Shown in pieces: positions 1 through 7,560 of a stretch of DNA of 64,000 nt; within the stretch, counting starts at the first letter, position 1; each line of letters begins with the position of its first letter. This DNA is from CAMDKS01 sp964402975 (GTDB taxonomy: Bacteria > Bdellovibrionota_B > Oligoflexia > Oligoflexales > RGVZ01): positions 1-64,000 of the forward strand of contig CAYOEM010000009.1 of NCBI GenBank assembly GCA_964402975.1, given 5' to 3'. The notes beneath the pieces are model-generated. The model searched no databases. It was not told the DNA's origin and saw nothing but the letters and a program-made list of their open reading frames with translations. The position numbers and the translations under genes are program-made.

Positions 1-28
1 TACAGATAGACGGAGAGGGAGACTAACT

Positions 29-883
29 ATGAAGCAACAAACCATCATGAAATCTATTTTGATTGCAAAAGTGGTTTTAGTTTTTCTAGCGCTTGCGATG
101 CATCAAGGTTGGATCCATCTCGGGGATCGGCCATTATTCGCCGAGGAGCCGAAAGGCTCTGCTAAGGGTGATGCCAAATCCGGGGAAGCGTCGAAAAATG
201 ACGACCTGGACGACGAGGTCGAAACCAAAGAAACAAACAAACGAAAAAGCTTCTTATCCGATCTTTTTGAGCTGCCAAAGTTAAATGCGAAAAAGGTTCA
301 AAAAGAGGAAATCGGCAAATACATGGACATGGCGGAGAGAAAAGAGCGGCAAATCTCCGATCGCTCCGCACAGCTGTCAAAACGAGAAGAGCAGCTAAAG
401 TTACTTGAAAAAAGTATCGAGGAAAAACTCTTAAAGTTAGACGACGAGCGAAAGTTTATAGCCAAAACATTACAGCAGGAAAAGGATCTCAAGGGAGAAC
501 GACTTGATAAAATTGCGGAGCTCTATGACAAGATGGATCCTAAAAAGGCTGCGCCCGCATTTGAGAAGCTGGACAAGGACCTCACAGTGGCGCTCTTCAA
601 GAAACTGAAGCAAAAGCAGGTCACGACCATTCTGGAAGCGATGCCGCCAGAGAAAAGTGTCGAGCTGACTGAGTATTTTGCGCGAATAAAAAGCGCCAAA
701 GAATATGATTTATTGAAGGAACTAAACGAAAGCCTTCGCAAGGAGTTTCAGGACTGCAAAGGCATGCCTGTCGCCACGGCAGCTCAAACGCCAGTCTCGC
801 CGCGCGATGGTCAACCAACCACACCGGCAAAAGATGGGACTGTTGACGGTAAAAACCAAACAAATAACGCGTCTAAGCCCTAA
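29..883 (+). CDS. MotE-like exported or anchored coiled-coil protein
   Basis: The 284-residue protein has an N-terminal hydrophobic segment (about residues 8-27), a charged linker, a long coiled coil (about 88-165) and a C-terminal stretch (about 163-220) resembling the MgtE N-terminal helical domain, with the phrases KMDPKKAA and ILEAMPPEK. This layout matches the MotE-type flagellar stator chaperones of FliJ/MgtE_N character, which fold MotC or MotB-like periplasmic domains in alphaproteobacteria. No magnesium-transporter domain is present, so it is not MgtE. The tail after about residue 245 is Pro/Thr-rich and probably disordered. A purine-rich ribosome site (GGAGAGGGAG) precedes the ATG at 29. 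It may be the last gene of a flagellar operon lying left of the window. The family call is by domain pattern; the stator role is inferred. Confidence 0.65.
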   Translation: MKQQTIMKSILIAKVVLVFLALAMHQGWIHLGDRPLFAEEPKGSAKGDAKSGEASKNDDLDDEVETKETNKRKSFLSDLFELPKLNAKKVQKEEIGKYMDMAERKERQISDRSAQLSKREEQLKLLEKSIEEKLLKLDDERKFIAKTLQQEKDLKGERLDKIAELYDKMDPKKAAPAFEKLDKDLTVALFKKLKQKQVTTILEAMPPEKSVELTEYFARIKSAKEYDLLKELNESLRKEFQDCKGMPVATAAQTPVSPRDGQPTTPAKDGTVDGKNQTNNASKP

Positions 884-912
884 TTTGGCATGAGCGGAGC
901 TCGAATCCCAGC

Positions 913-1287
913 ATGTGGACTATCTTCTTTTCAATAGGTTCTCTCTTATCTGCAACCGCAGTGGGACTAGGCGCTTTTGGTGCCCACGCCCTTAAAAGTC
1001 GCCTCACTCCAGAGGATTTTTCAATATTCGACACCGCGTCTCGATACCTGGGCATGCAGAGCTTGGGCATCATTGGATTTTCACTTTTGATGGCACGTCT
1101 TGATTCGCTACCACTGAAGATGGGGGCTTTTGCGCTCACATCCGGTAGCATAGTGTTCTCGGGGAGCCTCTATATCCTTATATTCACCGGAACCAGATCC
1201 TGGGGCGCTGTAACGCCCATCGGCGGTCTTTTGCTGATCATTGGCTGGTTGCTCGGTTGCTGGTCAGCACTTAGTGCAAACTGGTAG
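913..1287 (+). CDS. DUF423 (YgdD-type) small membrane protein
   Basis: This 124-residue protein is almost entirely hydrophobic, with four predicted membrane helices. Its opening is typical of DUF423: a first helix ending in GLGAFGAHALK, followed by a region like FDTASRYLGMQSL. The function of the family is not established. It sits 29 bases after the MotE-like gene on the same strand, so it may be cotranscribed. A GGAG lies rather far (about 13 bases) from the ATG, so the start is likely but not certain. The family call is strong because the GAFGAH motif and the length both fit. Confidence 0.8.
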   Translation: MWTIFFSIGSLLSATAVGLGAFGAHALKSRLTPEDFSIFDTASRYLGMQSLGIIGFSLLMARLDSLPLKMGAFALTSGSIVFSGSLYILIFTGTRSWGAVTPIGGLLLIIGWLLGCWSALSANW

Positions 1288-1298
1288 TTACTAATTTA

Positions 1299-2348
1299 TC
1301 ACTTCGGCTTGGAAGATGCGTCGTCGATAAAGATGCCGCCAAGAGCGCCCTCTTTGAGGGGAGATTCCTTCGGCAAAACATAATCGCACCTGATCCCAGC
1401 TAAACCGTTTATGGTGCCGTCCGACTGTAGTTGTTTAAACTTCGCTCGGCAATGCTCGCGAATAGCATTTGCAGACCACTCGCTATCAAGTCCAAATCGC
1501 AAAAGGACCGCAGCGCCTTTTCTCGAAAAAAGGCTAGCCGCATACACTAGCTTCTCAGTCGAAAATTTGGGAGCCAGTGATTCAAGTAGCGTTTTCCCCC
1601 CAAGAAGTTTCCCCTGTTCAGCCACGATCTCGCCGGTCACAGGAAAACTCAGAAATTTTCCACCGTCCAGTAGTTTAATGGCGAGATCATACAGAATCCA
1701 AGCGGATATCGGCTGTTTGGCTGCAACTTGTGCCGTCGCAAGCTCCCTCCACCCGAGGAAATCTTTGCCCGCGTGAGTCCACTGCTGTACGTGCCAAGCG
1801 CCGATCAGCCACTTATCTTTAGACGGCACAAAGTCCGCATAGACCCTAGAAACTTCCTCTTCCCCTTGGACCTGAACCCAAGCGGCGGCTTGCAGTTTGT
1901 GCCCATACAAGGAACGAAGTGATAATGAATCCTCGGTGCACTCAGCAAGTTCGGCGACACCATCAGGATTATTTAAAGCGTAAGCACGGAATAAGCTCGC
2001 CTGCGCTGCATTGCCTGAAATTCTTGAGATAGAGGTCAGTGCGGCTGCAACCTGGCGACTTCTGACTTTCAACTGCGGATGAAAAAGCGGAACCAAGTCG
2101 CTGGCAGAACTCCTGTTAATACCATCAACCAGCTTTTGTAACGCCGCCGTCAAAGCTGGATCCGCTGGGACGGTGCCCGCCGGGTTTTTGGAAATAATGA
2201 TACATGCGCGCGATGAAAGGCGCTCTCGGAATAATTGCCGACGAAGCTCTTCGCGAGGACTTTGTTCTTCGAGCTTAGCTGGTGCAAGCACTTCAGCATT
2301 GGATTGCGCGGCGAGAGCCAGGTAAAATCCCAACACAACCAGTCTCAC
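1299..2348 (-). CDS. Exported protein of unknown function
   Basis: I do not recognise this 349-residue protein. I place the start at a GTG at 2348, not at the upstream ATG, because AAGGGGAG lies about 7 bases before it and its GTGA overlaps the stop of the preceding gene. From that start the protein opens with a clean signal peptide (VRLVVLGFYLALAAQSNA), so it is probably periplasmic. The mature part has a helical region with repeated Ala/Leu, a stretch like DFVPSKDKWLIGAWHVQQW around the middle, and a C-terminal segment around FKQLQSDGTINGLAG. It is the last gene of the fmt-purN-ispA operon. No catalytic motif was found. Confidence 0.6.
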   Translation of the reverse strand: MRLVVLGFYLALAAQSNAEVLAPAKLEEQSPREELRRQLFRERLSSRACIIISKNPAGTVPADPALTAALQKLVDGINRSSASDLVPLFHPQLKVRSRQVAAALTSISRISGNAAQASLFRAYALNNPDGVAELAECTEDSLSLRSLYGHKLQAAAWVQVQGEEEVSRVYADFVPSKDKWLIGAWHVQQWTHAGKDFLGWRELATAQVAAKQPISAWILYDLAIKLLDGGKFLSFPVTGEIVAEQGKLLGGKTLLESLAPKFSTEKLVYAASLFSRKGAAVLLRFGLDSEWSANAIREHCRAKFKQLQSDGTINGLAGIRCDYVLPKESPLKEGALGGIFIDDASSKPK

Positions 2349-2665
2349 GATCCACTCCCCTTGGCCACGCAAGATCCACATCCAGATTTTGCTGACAGAT
2401 CAATCAACTCCCATTGCCCAAACTCATCGTTAATCACGTCTAATGCATCACGCAAAAACTCAAATTCACAACTATAAAGCTCAGTCAGAATTTTTGCTTC
2501 AATGCAGTACGCATTATAAGTGTAGCTATCTGAATTTGGATCATAGACTTCGCTGACACCAGCCTGACGATCGCGAAATTGCAAAATAGAGTGGGTATAA
2601 TTTTCTTCGTTTAGCTTCCACGTGTCATTCGTAGGCGCTGCCTGTTTCGCGTTGAACTGACTCAT
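2345..2665 (-). CDS. Small protein of unknown function with C-terminal CGSC
   Basis: This 106-residue acidic protein has no signal peptide or membrane segment. Its middle is rich in aromatic residues (SYTYNAYCIEAKILTELYSCEFEF) and it ends with a Cys pair (CGSC) just before a Gly/Ser tail, which could bind a metal or be redox active. A GGAG seven bases before the ATG supports the start. It lies 18 bases after ispA and overlaps the next gene by four bases (GTGA), so it belongs to the fmt-purN-ispA transcription unit. I do not recognise the family; function unknown. Confidence 0.6.
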   Translation of the reverse strand: MSQFNAKQAAPTNDTWKLNEENYTHSILQFRDRQAGVSEVYDPNSDSYTYNAYCIEAKILTELYSCEFEFLRDALDVINDEFGQWELIDLSAKSGCGSCVAKGSGS

Positions 2666-2683
2666 ACTAATTCTCCACCGATA

Positions 2684-3568
2684 TCAAGTCTGGCGTGATA
2701 ACAGATGCCCCACAAAATTGATTAATCGATCCGCAGAAACATTTCCAGGGATTAAATTTATAGCTTCGTTCGTCTTCTCGCGGGCAAGCGCCAAGACGTC
2801 GTCTGCAGCAAATAGTGTCATATAGGTCAACTTTTTCTGATTTTTATCCTTATTTGGGGTCTTCCCCGTGGTTTCATTTCCATCGATCGCATCGTCGATA
2901 GCTTGAAAAGCCAGGCCCACACTAACTCCAAACTTTCTCCAGCGCTCAACATGATCCAGCGGCGCACCAACGGCGATCGCACCCATGGCGCACGCTGCGC
3001 CAATCAAAGCGCCGGTTTTTAATCGATGAATAGTCTCTAATGTTTGAACATCGCAATCACCACGCCCCGTCCAATGCATGTCCATATCCTGACCATAGAC
3101 CATGCCCTGACCGCCAGCGGCGGCTGTTAACTCACGTACTAGTTTAACTCTGTCGGGCACTGCAACAAATGCAGCGTCGGGAAAGAGCTCGTCATCAACC
3201 AAAACCCGCATCGCATCTGTTAAAATCGCATCACCTGCCAGCAAGGCCGTGCACTCGTCAAACGCGCGATGCAGTGATGGTCGCCCACGCCTGAAGTCAT
3301 CATTATCCATACACGGCAAATCATCATGGGCAAGACTGTATGCGTGAACCATCTCAACCGCCAAAGCCGAACTAAAGGCCTGCCGACATCCCCGTCCATA
3401 CGATTCACACACCAGCAAGGTGAAATTTGCCCGAATCCGCTTGCCCTCACCGCTTAAACAGTACCGAATTGCTTGATGCAACCTTGATTCGCGATTTGAC
3501 CAGTTCCTGCCAACAAAATTTTTGAAAACGTGAGAAAAAAGCTCGATTGTTTCGCTACCAGAATTCAC
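2684..3568 (-). CDS. ispA: Polyprenyl (farnesyl/geranyl) diphosphate synthase
   Basis: A trans-isoprenyl diphosphate synthase of about 294 residues that condenses isopentenyl diphosphate with allylic diphosphates in the cytoplasm. Both Asp-rich motifs are intact: the first is DDLPCMDND with the insertion typical of bacterial farnesyl diphosphate synthases, followed by DFRRGRPSLH, and the second is DDAID in QAIDDAIDG. The first motif is preceded by YSLAH, as in IspA enzymes. The start is taken as GTG at 3568, which overlaps the purN stop as GTGA and has AGGGAG upstream; a TTG six bases earlier is too close to that site. No dxs or xseB lies next to it, the more usual IspA neighbours. Confidence 0.88.
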   Translation of the reverse strand: MNSGSETIELFSHVFKNFVGRNWSNRESRLHQAIRYCLSGEGKRIRANFTLLVCESYGRGCRQAFSSALAVEMVHAYSLAHDDLPCMDNDDFRRGRPSLHRAFDECTALLAGDAILTDAMRVLVDDELFPDAAFVAVPDRVKLVRELTAAAGGQGMVYGQDMDMHWTGRGDCDVQTLETIHRLKTGALIGAACAMGAIAVGAPLDHVERWRKFGVSVGLAFQAIDDAIDGNETTGKTPNKDKNQKKLTYMTLFAADDVLALAREKTNEAINLIPGNVSADRLINFVGHLLSRQT

Positions 3569-4203
3569 GCCCAATCTCCCTGCGCATCAAGTTGCGCTAT
3601 GTTTTTTCTAGGCAAAAGACCTTCGGCAATGCCACCAACGGTTGCAGGCAATAGCTGACATTCGGCCGCAAAAACCCGTTGACCAAGAGACTCTGGAGTA
3701 TCCTGGTCCATCACGGGTACTTTTATTTGCGCTATCAAGTCGCCCTCGTCATATTTCGCATTAACAAAATGAACGGTCGCCCCGGACGACGTTTCTCCGG
3801 ATTTTAAAACGGCATCGTGAACGTACCACCCGTACATGCCCCTACCCCCGAACTTTGGCAATAGAGCTGGGTGAATATTGATAATCCGTCCGCCCCAAGA
3901 CTCCTTGACTGGAAATAGTTTTAAAAATCCGGCAAGCACTACCAAATCGATCTTATGAGCTTCCAGCGCAGCATAAATGGTATCTTTAACCTCAACGCCA
4001 CGGCCGCGCGAAAAATCTAAAACTAATAAAGGCAAATGAAAACGTTCGGCAACTTTATTTGCGCCAGCCTTCGGCGATGAACTGAAAATCATCTCGACTG
4101 AATACGGATAATTATTTTGTTGTTCGATTAAATTCTGAAGCGATCGTCCAGCACCCGAGACACCGACGGCGATTCTTATTTTTTTATTAAAATTGTGGGC
4201 CAC
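3565..4203 (-). CDS. purN: Phosphoribosylglycinamide formyltransferase
   Basis: GAR transformylase, third step of purine synthesis, using 10-formyltetrahydrofolate. The protein starts with IRIAVGVSGAGRSLQNLIEQ, equivalent to the nucleotide-substrate loop of PurN. It carries VVLAGFLKLFP and the catalytic NIHPALLPKFGG (Asn and His), then VHFVNAKYDEGD with the catalytic Asp. The GRGMYGWYVHDAV variant after the active-site loop resembles the version found outside enterobacteria. The start is uncertain: GTG at 4203 has AAGGA about 11 bases upstream, while a TTG at 4212 lies too close to the same site. It follows fmt by about 20 bases, pairing two formyl-THF-dependent enzymes in one operon. Confidence 0.88.
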   Translation of the reverse strand: MAHNFNKKIRIAVGVSGAGRSLQNLIEQQNNYPYSVEMIFSSSPKAGANKVAERFHLPLLVLDFSRGRGVEVKDTIYAALEAHKIDLVVLAGFLKLFPVKESWGGRIINIHPALLPKFGGRGMYGWYVHDAVLKSGETSSGATVHFVNAKYDEGDLIAQIKVPVMDQDTPESLGQRVFAAECQLLPATVGGIAEGLLPRKNIAQLDAQGDWA

Positions 4204-4225
4204 TGGTTCCAATGTCCTTTTCTTG

Positions 4226-5182
4226 CTAGCCCTGAAATTGCAGATTCGATCGATCTTTTAAACCATTCCAAAATGCGGCAGCATCCATCTCTTTGCCACC
4301 GGCAGGCTTGAGCTTGTTGACGCGGATGCTCCCTTTCCCGCAATGAACCAACATCGATTTATTCGATTTGTCATATCCAAACGTCCCGGGATTATCTTTC
4401 GGTCCCGCATGATCCCCAAAACTCATCTCGGTAATAGCAACGACCTTGGAGCCAAGGGTTGTATAGGATCCCGGCCAGGGATGAAAAGCTCTGTATCTGT
4501 TAAAAATAGTTACGGCATCCATGGACCAATCGATCTGGCCCATCTCTTTTGAAATCTTTCGGCAAAACGTCGCAGCGGCCGTATCCTGAGGCGAGCCTTT
4601 GAAACCAGGATTTTTTGACAATAGACTTAAGACCTCCAGCAGCATGGGGCCACTTTCTGAAAACAATCGCTGCGTTAAAGCAAGGGCGGTCTCGTTTGGA
4701 GAAATTTCAAAAGTCTTTTGTAAAATTATATTGCCGGCATCAAGCTGCTTGACGGTAAATAAAATCGTGACCCCTGTTGTTTTTAAGCCATCCATCAAGG
4801 CCGCTGGAATAGGGGTGGCTCCGCGATACGCCGGAAGCAAACTTGGGTGAATATTGATGGTCGCTATCTTCGGAATTTTAAGAAATTCGTCGGTCAAAAT
4901 TTGTCCGTACGCAGCCGTAACAATGACGTCAGGTTGCAGGCGCCTAATGCTATCCAAAAAACCGGGGTCTTTGGCACTTTCTGGCTGGAGCGTTGGGATG
5001 GACCTTTCCCGACCAAAAATGGCCACCGGTGGATCAGCTAATTTTCCGCCCCGACCCGCCGGTCGCGCCGGCTGACTGACGATGCCAACCAGGGTTAGTG
5101 AGTGGGCTGCCCCTTGTTCATACAGACTCTTAAGTGGGGTCACCACTTCGGCAGGAGATCCCATGAAAATAACTCGCATCAT
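4226..5182 (-). CDS. fmt: Methionyl-tRNA formyltransferase
   Basis: Formylates initiator Met-tRNA using 10-formyl-THF. The N-terminal formyltransferase domain shows RVIFMGSPAEVV, IVSQPARPAGRGGKL and the catalytic INIHPSLLPAYRGATPIPAAL, followed by GVTILFTVKQLDAGNI. The C-terminal tRNA-binding domain includes FHPWPGSYT. The length of about 318 residues is normal. I start it at the first of two tandem ATGs (5182 or 5179). A longer reading from a TTG at 5260 would add 26 residues unlike the family. The peptide deformylase gene often paired with fmt is absent; fmt is the first gene of this minus-strand operon, divergent from glpK. Confidence 0.92.
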   Translation of the reverse strand: MMRVIFMGSPAEVVTPLKSLYEQGAAHSLTLVGIVSQPARPAGRGGKLADPPVAIFGRERSIPTLQPESAKDPGFLDSIRRLQPDVIVTAAYGQILTDEFLKIPKIATINIHPSLLPAYRGATPIPAALMDGLKTTGVTILFTVKQLDAGNIILQKTFEISPNETALALTQRLFSESGPMLLEVLSLLSKNPGFKGSPQDTAAATFCRKISKEMGQIDWSMDAVTIFNRYRAFHPWPGSYTTLGSKVVAITEMSFGDHAGPKDNPGTFGYDKSNKSMLVHCGKGSIRVNKLKPAGGKEMDAAAFWNGLKDRSNLQFQG

Positions 5183-5341
5183 TAGGTGAAAAGTCCGGTC
5201 AGAAAAAGGGTTTAGCCAAACTGCCGGGCGACTATAGGCAACACCCCCCAGTCTGGTCAAGATAAGTCGTAATATGCTAGGATCTTCTGCTCTGTGAGTC
5301 GAAAAACACCAATAATGACGCCAGCAAGCGGGGGGCGGTAC

Positions 5342-6874
5342 ATGGCCAAGGATTTGATACTATCCATAGATCAGGGAACCACTGGCAGCACAGCATTACT
5401 CTTGGACATATCAAATCCAAGTAAACCCAAAGTAGCCAGCAAGGCTACCGTAGACTATCCGCAACACTATCCGTCACCAGGTTGGGTTGAACACGACCTC
5501 AATGAAATCTGGGTGTCAGTCTGTAAATCAATTGAGCTGGCTGTGGATAAGCTCGGTGGAAAATCAGCCTTAGACCGAATCGCAGCAGTCGGAATTTCCA
5601 ACCAAAGAGAAACCATCTGCGTTTTCGATAGAAAAACATCTGAACCAACTTGCAAAGCAATCGTTTGGCAATGCCGTCGAAGTAGTGACATCTGCTCAGA
5701 GCTGAAATCAGCTGGACTCGAAGCCATGATCCGAGACAAAACAGGCTTGGTTCTGGACCCATACTTCAGCGCGAGCAAAATATCTTGGCTCCTGAAAAAC
5801 AACTCTATGGCTCAACGGGCCATTATGTCAGGCACTGCGATTTTAGGCACAATCGACTGTTGGCTGCTTCACAAATTATCCGGCGGTACTGTTCACGCCA
5901 CCGAATCAAGTAACGCCAGCAGAACCATGCTTTTTGACATTAAAAAAAATGCCTGGGACGGCGAATTACTGAAGCTTTTCGGAGGAGTTCCGACTTCGTC
6001 TCTTCCGGAAATACGTCCAAGCGCAGGCGTTTTTGGTAAGACCAAAAATACCGGCATTCTACCGGACGGAATTCCCATCACGGGGATCTTGGGAGATCAA
6101 CAAGCCGCACTAGCGGGGCAGGCGTGCTTTGCCTCGGGCGAGGCGAAATGCACATTTGGAACCGGAGCGTTTCTACTTTTGAACACTGGGCGAACCCCGG
6201 TTAATGCTGGAAAGGGAATTCTCTCTACCGTCGCTTGGAATCTGTCGGGCGAACTCTCTTATGCTCTCGAAGGAAGCTCATTCATAGCCGGCGCTGCCGT
6301 GCAGTTCGTTCGTGATCAACTCGGATTTTTGGCGACGTCTAAGGAATCAGAAGAACTTGCTCCTAAAGGTCATGCGGGTCCTGATCTTTACTTCGTTCCG
6401 GCTCTGGCAGGTCTTAGTGCGCCGTGGTGGAACCCGCACGCGCGCGGTGCATTTCTTGGCATGCATCGCGGAACAACCAAGCAGGATCTCGTGCGGGCCA
6501 CCCTCGAAGGCGTCGCCCTACAAGTCACCGATCTAGCAAATGCTATGCAGGATTTGCTAGGATCCAAATTGAAAATTCTTCGAGCGGACGGTGGAGCTGC
6601 CGCCAACGACTTTTTGATGCAAATGCAGTCTGACCTGATAAAGGCGCCCGTCGATCGCCCCCGTGATATCGAATCAACCGCCATCGGAGCAGGTCTTTTT
6701 GCAGCTCTGGGTGTCGGGGTCTATCGTGGTCTTTCCGACCTCGCGGCCGCCCGCGCCTCCGAAAAAATATTTGAGCCCAACCAATCTCCGGATGTTCAGA
6801 ACCAGATTCAAGCTATAAAGCAGGGCTGGATTCGAGCCGTCAAAGCAGTTCAGGTATTTTCAGGCCAAGCCTAA
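5342..6874 (+). CDS. glpK: Glycerol kinase
   Basis: FGGY-family ATP-dependent glycerol kinase giving sn-glycerol 3-phosphate. The N-terminus DLILSIDQGTTGSTALLLD is the phosphate-binding signature; VEHDLNEIW, GISNQRETICVFD and FGTGAFLLLNTG are typical of GlpK. The C-terminal half carries the ATP-binding GGAAAN and the second FGGY region around STAIGAGLFAALG. The length of about 510 residues is standard. ATG 5342 is preferred over a GTG at 5294 because the family begins here and a G-rich stretch (GGGGGCGG) precedes it. No glpF or glpD is adjacent. Its 3' end overlaps the convergent AraC-type gene by four bases. Confidence 0.92.
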   Translation: MAKDLILSIDQGTTGSTALLLDISNPSKPKVASKATVDYPQHYPSPGWVEHDLNEIWVSVCKSIELAVDKLGGKSALDRIAAVGISNQRETICVFDRKTSEPTCKAIVWQCRRSSDICSELKSAGLEAMIRDKTGLVLDPYFSASKISWLLKNNSMAQRAIMSGTAILGTIDCWLLHKLSGGTVHATESSNASRTMLFDIKKNAWDGELLKLFGGVPTSSLPEIRPSAGVFGKTKNTGILPDGIPITGILGDQQAALAGQACFASGEAKCTFGTGAFLLLNTGRTPVNAGKGILSTVAWNLSGELSYALEGSSFIAGAAVQFVRDQLGFLATSKESEELAPKGHAGPDLYFVPALAGLSAPWWNPHARGAFLGMHRGTTKQDLVRATLEGVALQVTDLANAMQDLLGSKLKILRADGGAAANDFLMQMQSDLIKAPVDRPRDIESTAIGAGLFAALGVGVYRGLSDLAAARASEKIFEPNQSPDVQNQIQAIKQGWIRAVKAVQVFSGQA

Positions 6875-7254
6875 TTGGTTCCCAGTGCATTTATTTCTTC
6901 GAGCAGAGATGGCCGCAAGCAGGTGCCCAGTTTTGTCTGTCGATAATGCCCTGGCGGACGACCATAGACAGCCCTGAAACGCCTTGTGAAATGCGATGGC
7001 GTTTCAAACCCACAGTAGTAAGCAATATCACTGCAGCTCCATGCCGGCTGTTCGTGCAGTAGTTTGGCCCCTAGGTCGACCCTGAAACGCCAAAGCCACC
7101 GGATGGGAGTTGCGCCAAATTGGCGGTGAAATGCCCGCAGTATGACGAAACGCGAGACCCCGGTGACTGATTCCAAGTCATCAATGGAAATTTTTTCCAT
7201 ATAGTTAGCTTGCATAAAGTTCACTGCAGCTAATGAAACGCTAGTGCCCGACAT
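6871..7254 (-). CDS. Stand-alone AraC/XylS-type DNA-binding protein
   Basis: This transcription factor of about 127 residues consists almost only of the two-helix-turn-helix AraC domain, comparable in size to MarA or SoxS. The first HTH is around SIDDLESVTGVSRFVILRAF and the second around SCSDIAYYCGFETPSHFTRRF, followed by the conserved YGRPPGHYR. ATG 7254 has an excellent ribosome site (GGAAGGGAG, six bases away); an in-frame ATG at 7326 would add 24 residues but has no such site. There is no ligand-binding domain, so its activity is likely set by its own expression level or by a partner. Targets unknown; the divergent ChaN-like gene and glpK are the closest candidates. Confidence 0.82.
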   Translation of the reverse strand: MSGTSVSLAAVNFMQANYMEKISIDDLESVTGVSRFVILRAFHRQFGATPIRWLWRFRVDLGAKLLHEQPAWSCSDIAYYCGFETPSHFTRRFRAVYGRPPGHYRQTKLGTCLRPSLLEEINALGTN

Positions 7255-7560
7255 GTATGGCTCCCTTCCAGATTTTTCGCAAATGACCAATTCAGCCATC
7301 CTGCGAAGCAATAGAAGTGCCAGCATCGTCGCATGTCAGGGCTCCAATAATTACGACAACTTATTCTCTTGAGACGCGGTGACCACGAAAAACTCGGCCG
7401 AGACTCGGACACTGCGGCGGCCGAAATCCGGTCATCTGACGCCAAGCCTCCTTCCGAGCGGGATGCTTCAGGGAATTTCTTGCCTACTGGGACCAGCTGT
7501 GCCGGCTGATAGCATATATATAGGGAGTTTGCGCGCAAACCTTGTGCAGGAAGGTGTGCA
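7255..7560. other. Divergent intergenic region with promoter-like elements
   Basis: The 306 bases between the AraC-type gene and the ChaN-like gene hold no convincing gene; the open frames here have no family resemblance. Near the ChaN-like gene lies an AT-rich TATATATA (about 7515-7522), followed by a 14-base perfect palindrome listed separately. This is the likely place for the promoters of both divergent genes. Confidence 0.5.
7527..7540. promoter_or_regulatory. Perfect 14-base palindrome, possible operator
   Basis: The sequence GTTTGCGCGCAAAC is its own reverse complement over all 14 bases. It lies directly downstream of a TATATATA stretch and 20 bases before the start codon of the ChaN-like gene, where a dimeric repressor could block transcription. 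AraC-type proteins usually bind direct asymmetric sites, so its regulator may be something else. Confidence 0.4.

Noticed and set aside
1..28. End of a preceding gene
   Set aside because: Only 28 bases are available; stops occur in two frames (7-9 and 24-26), so no gene can be assigned.
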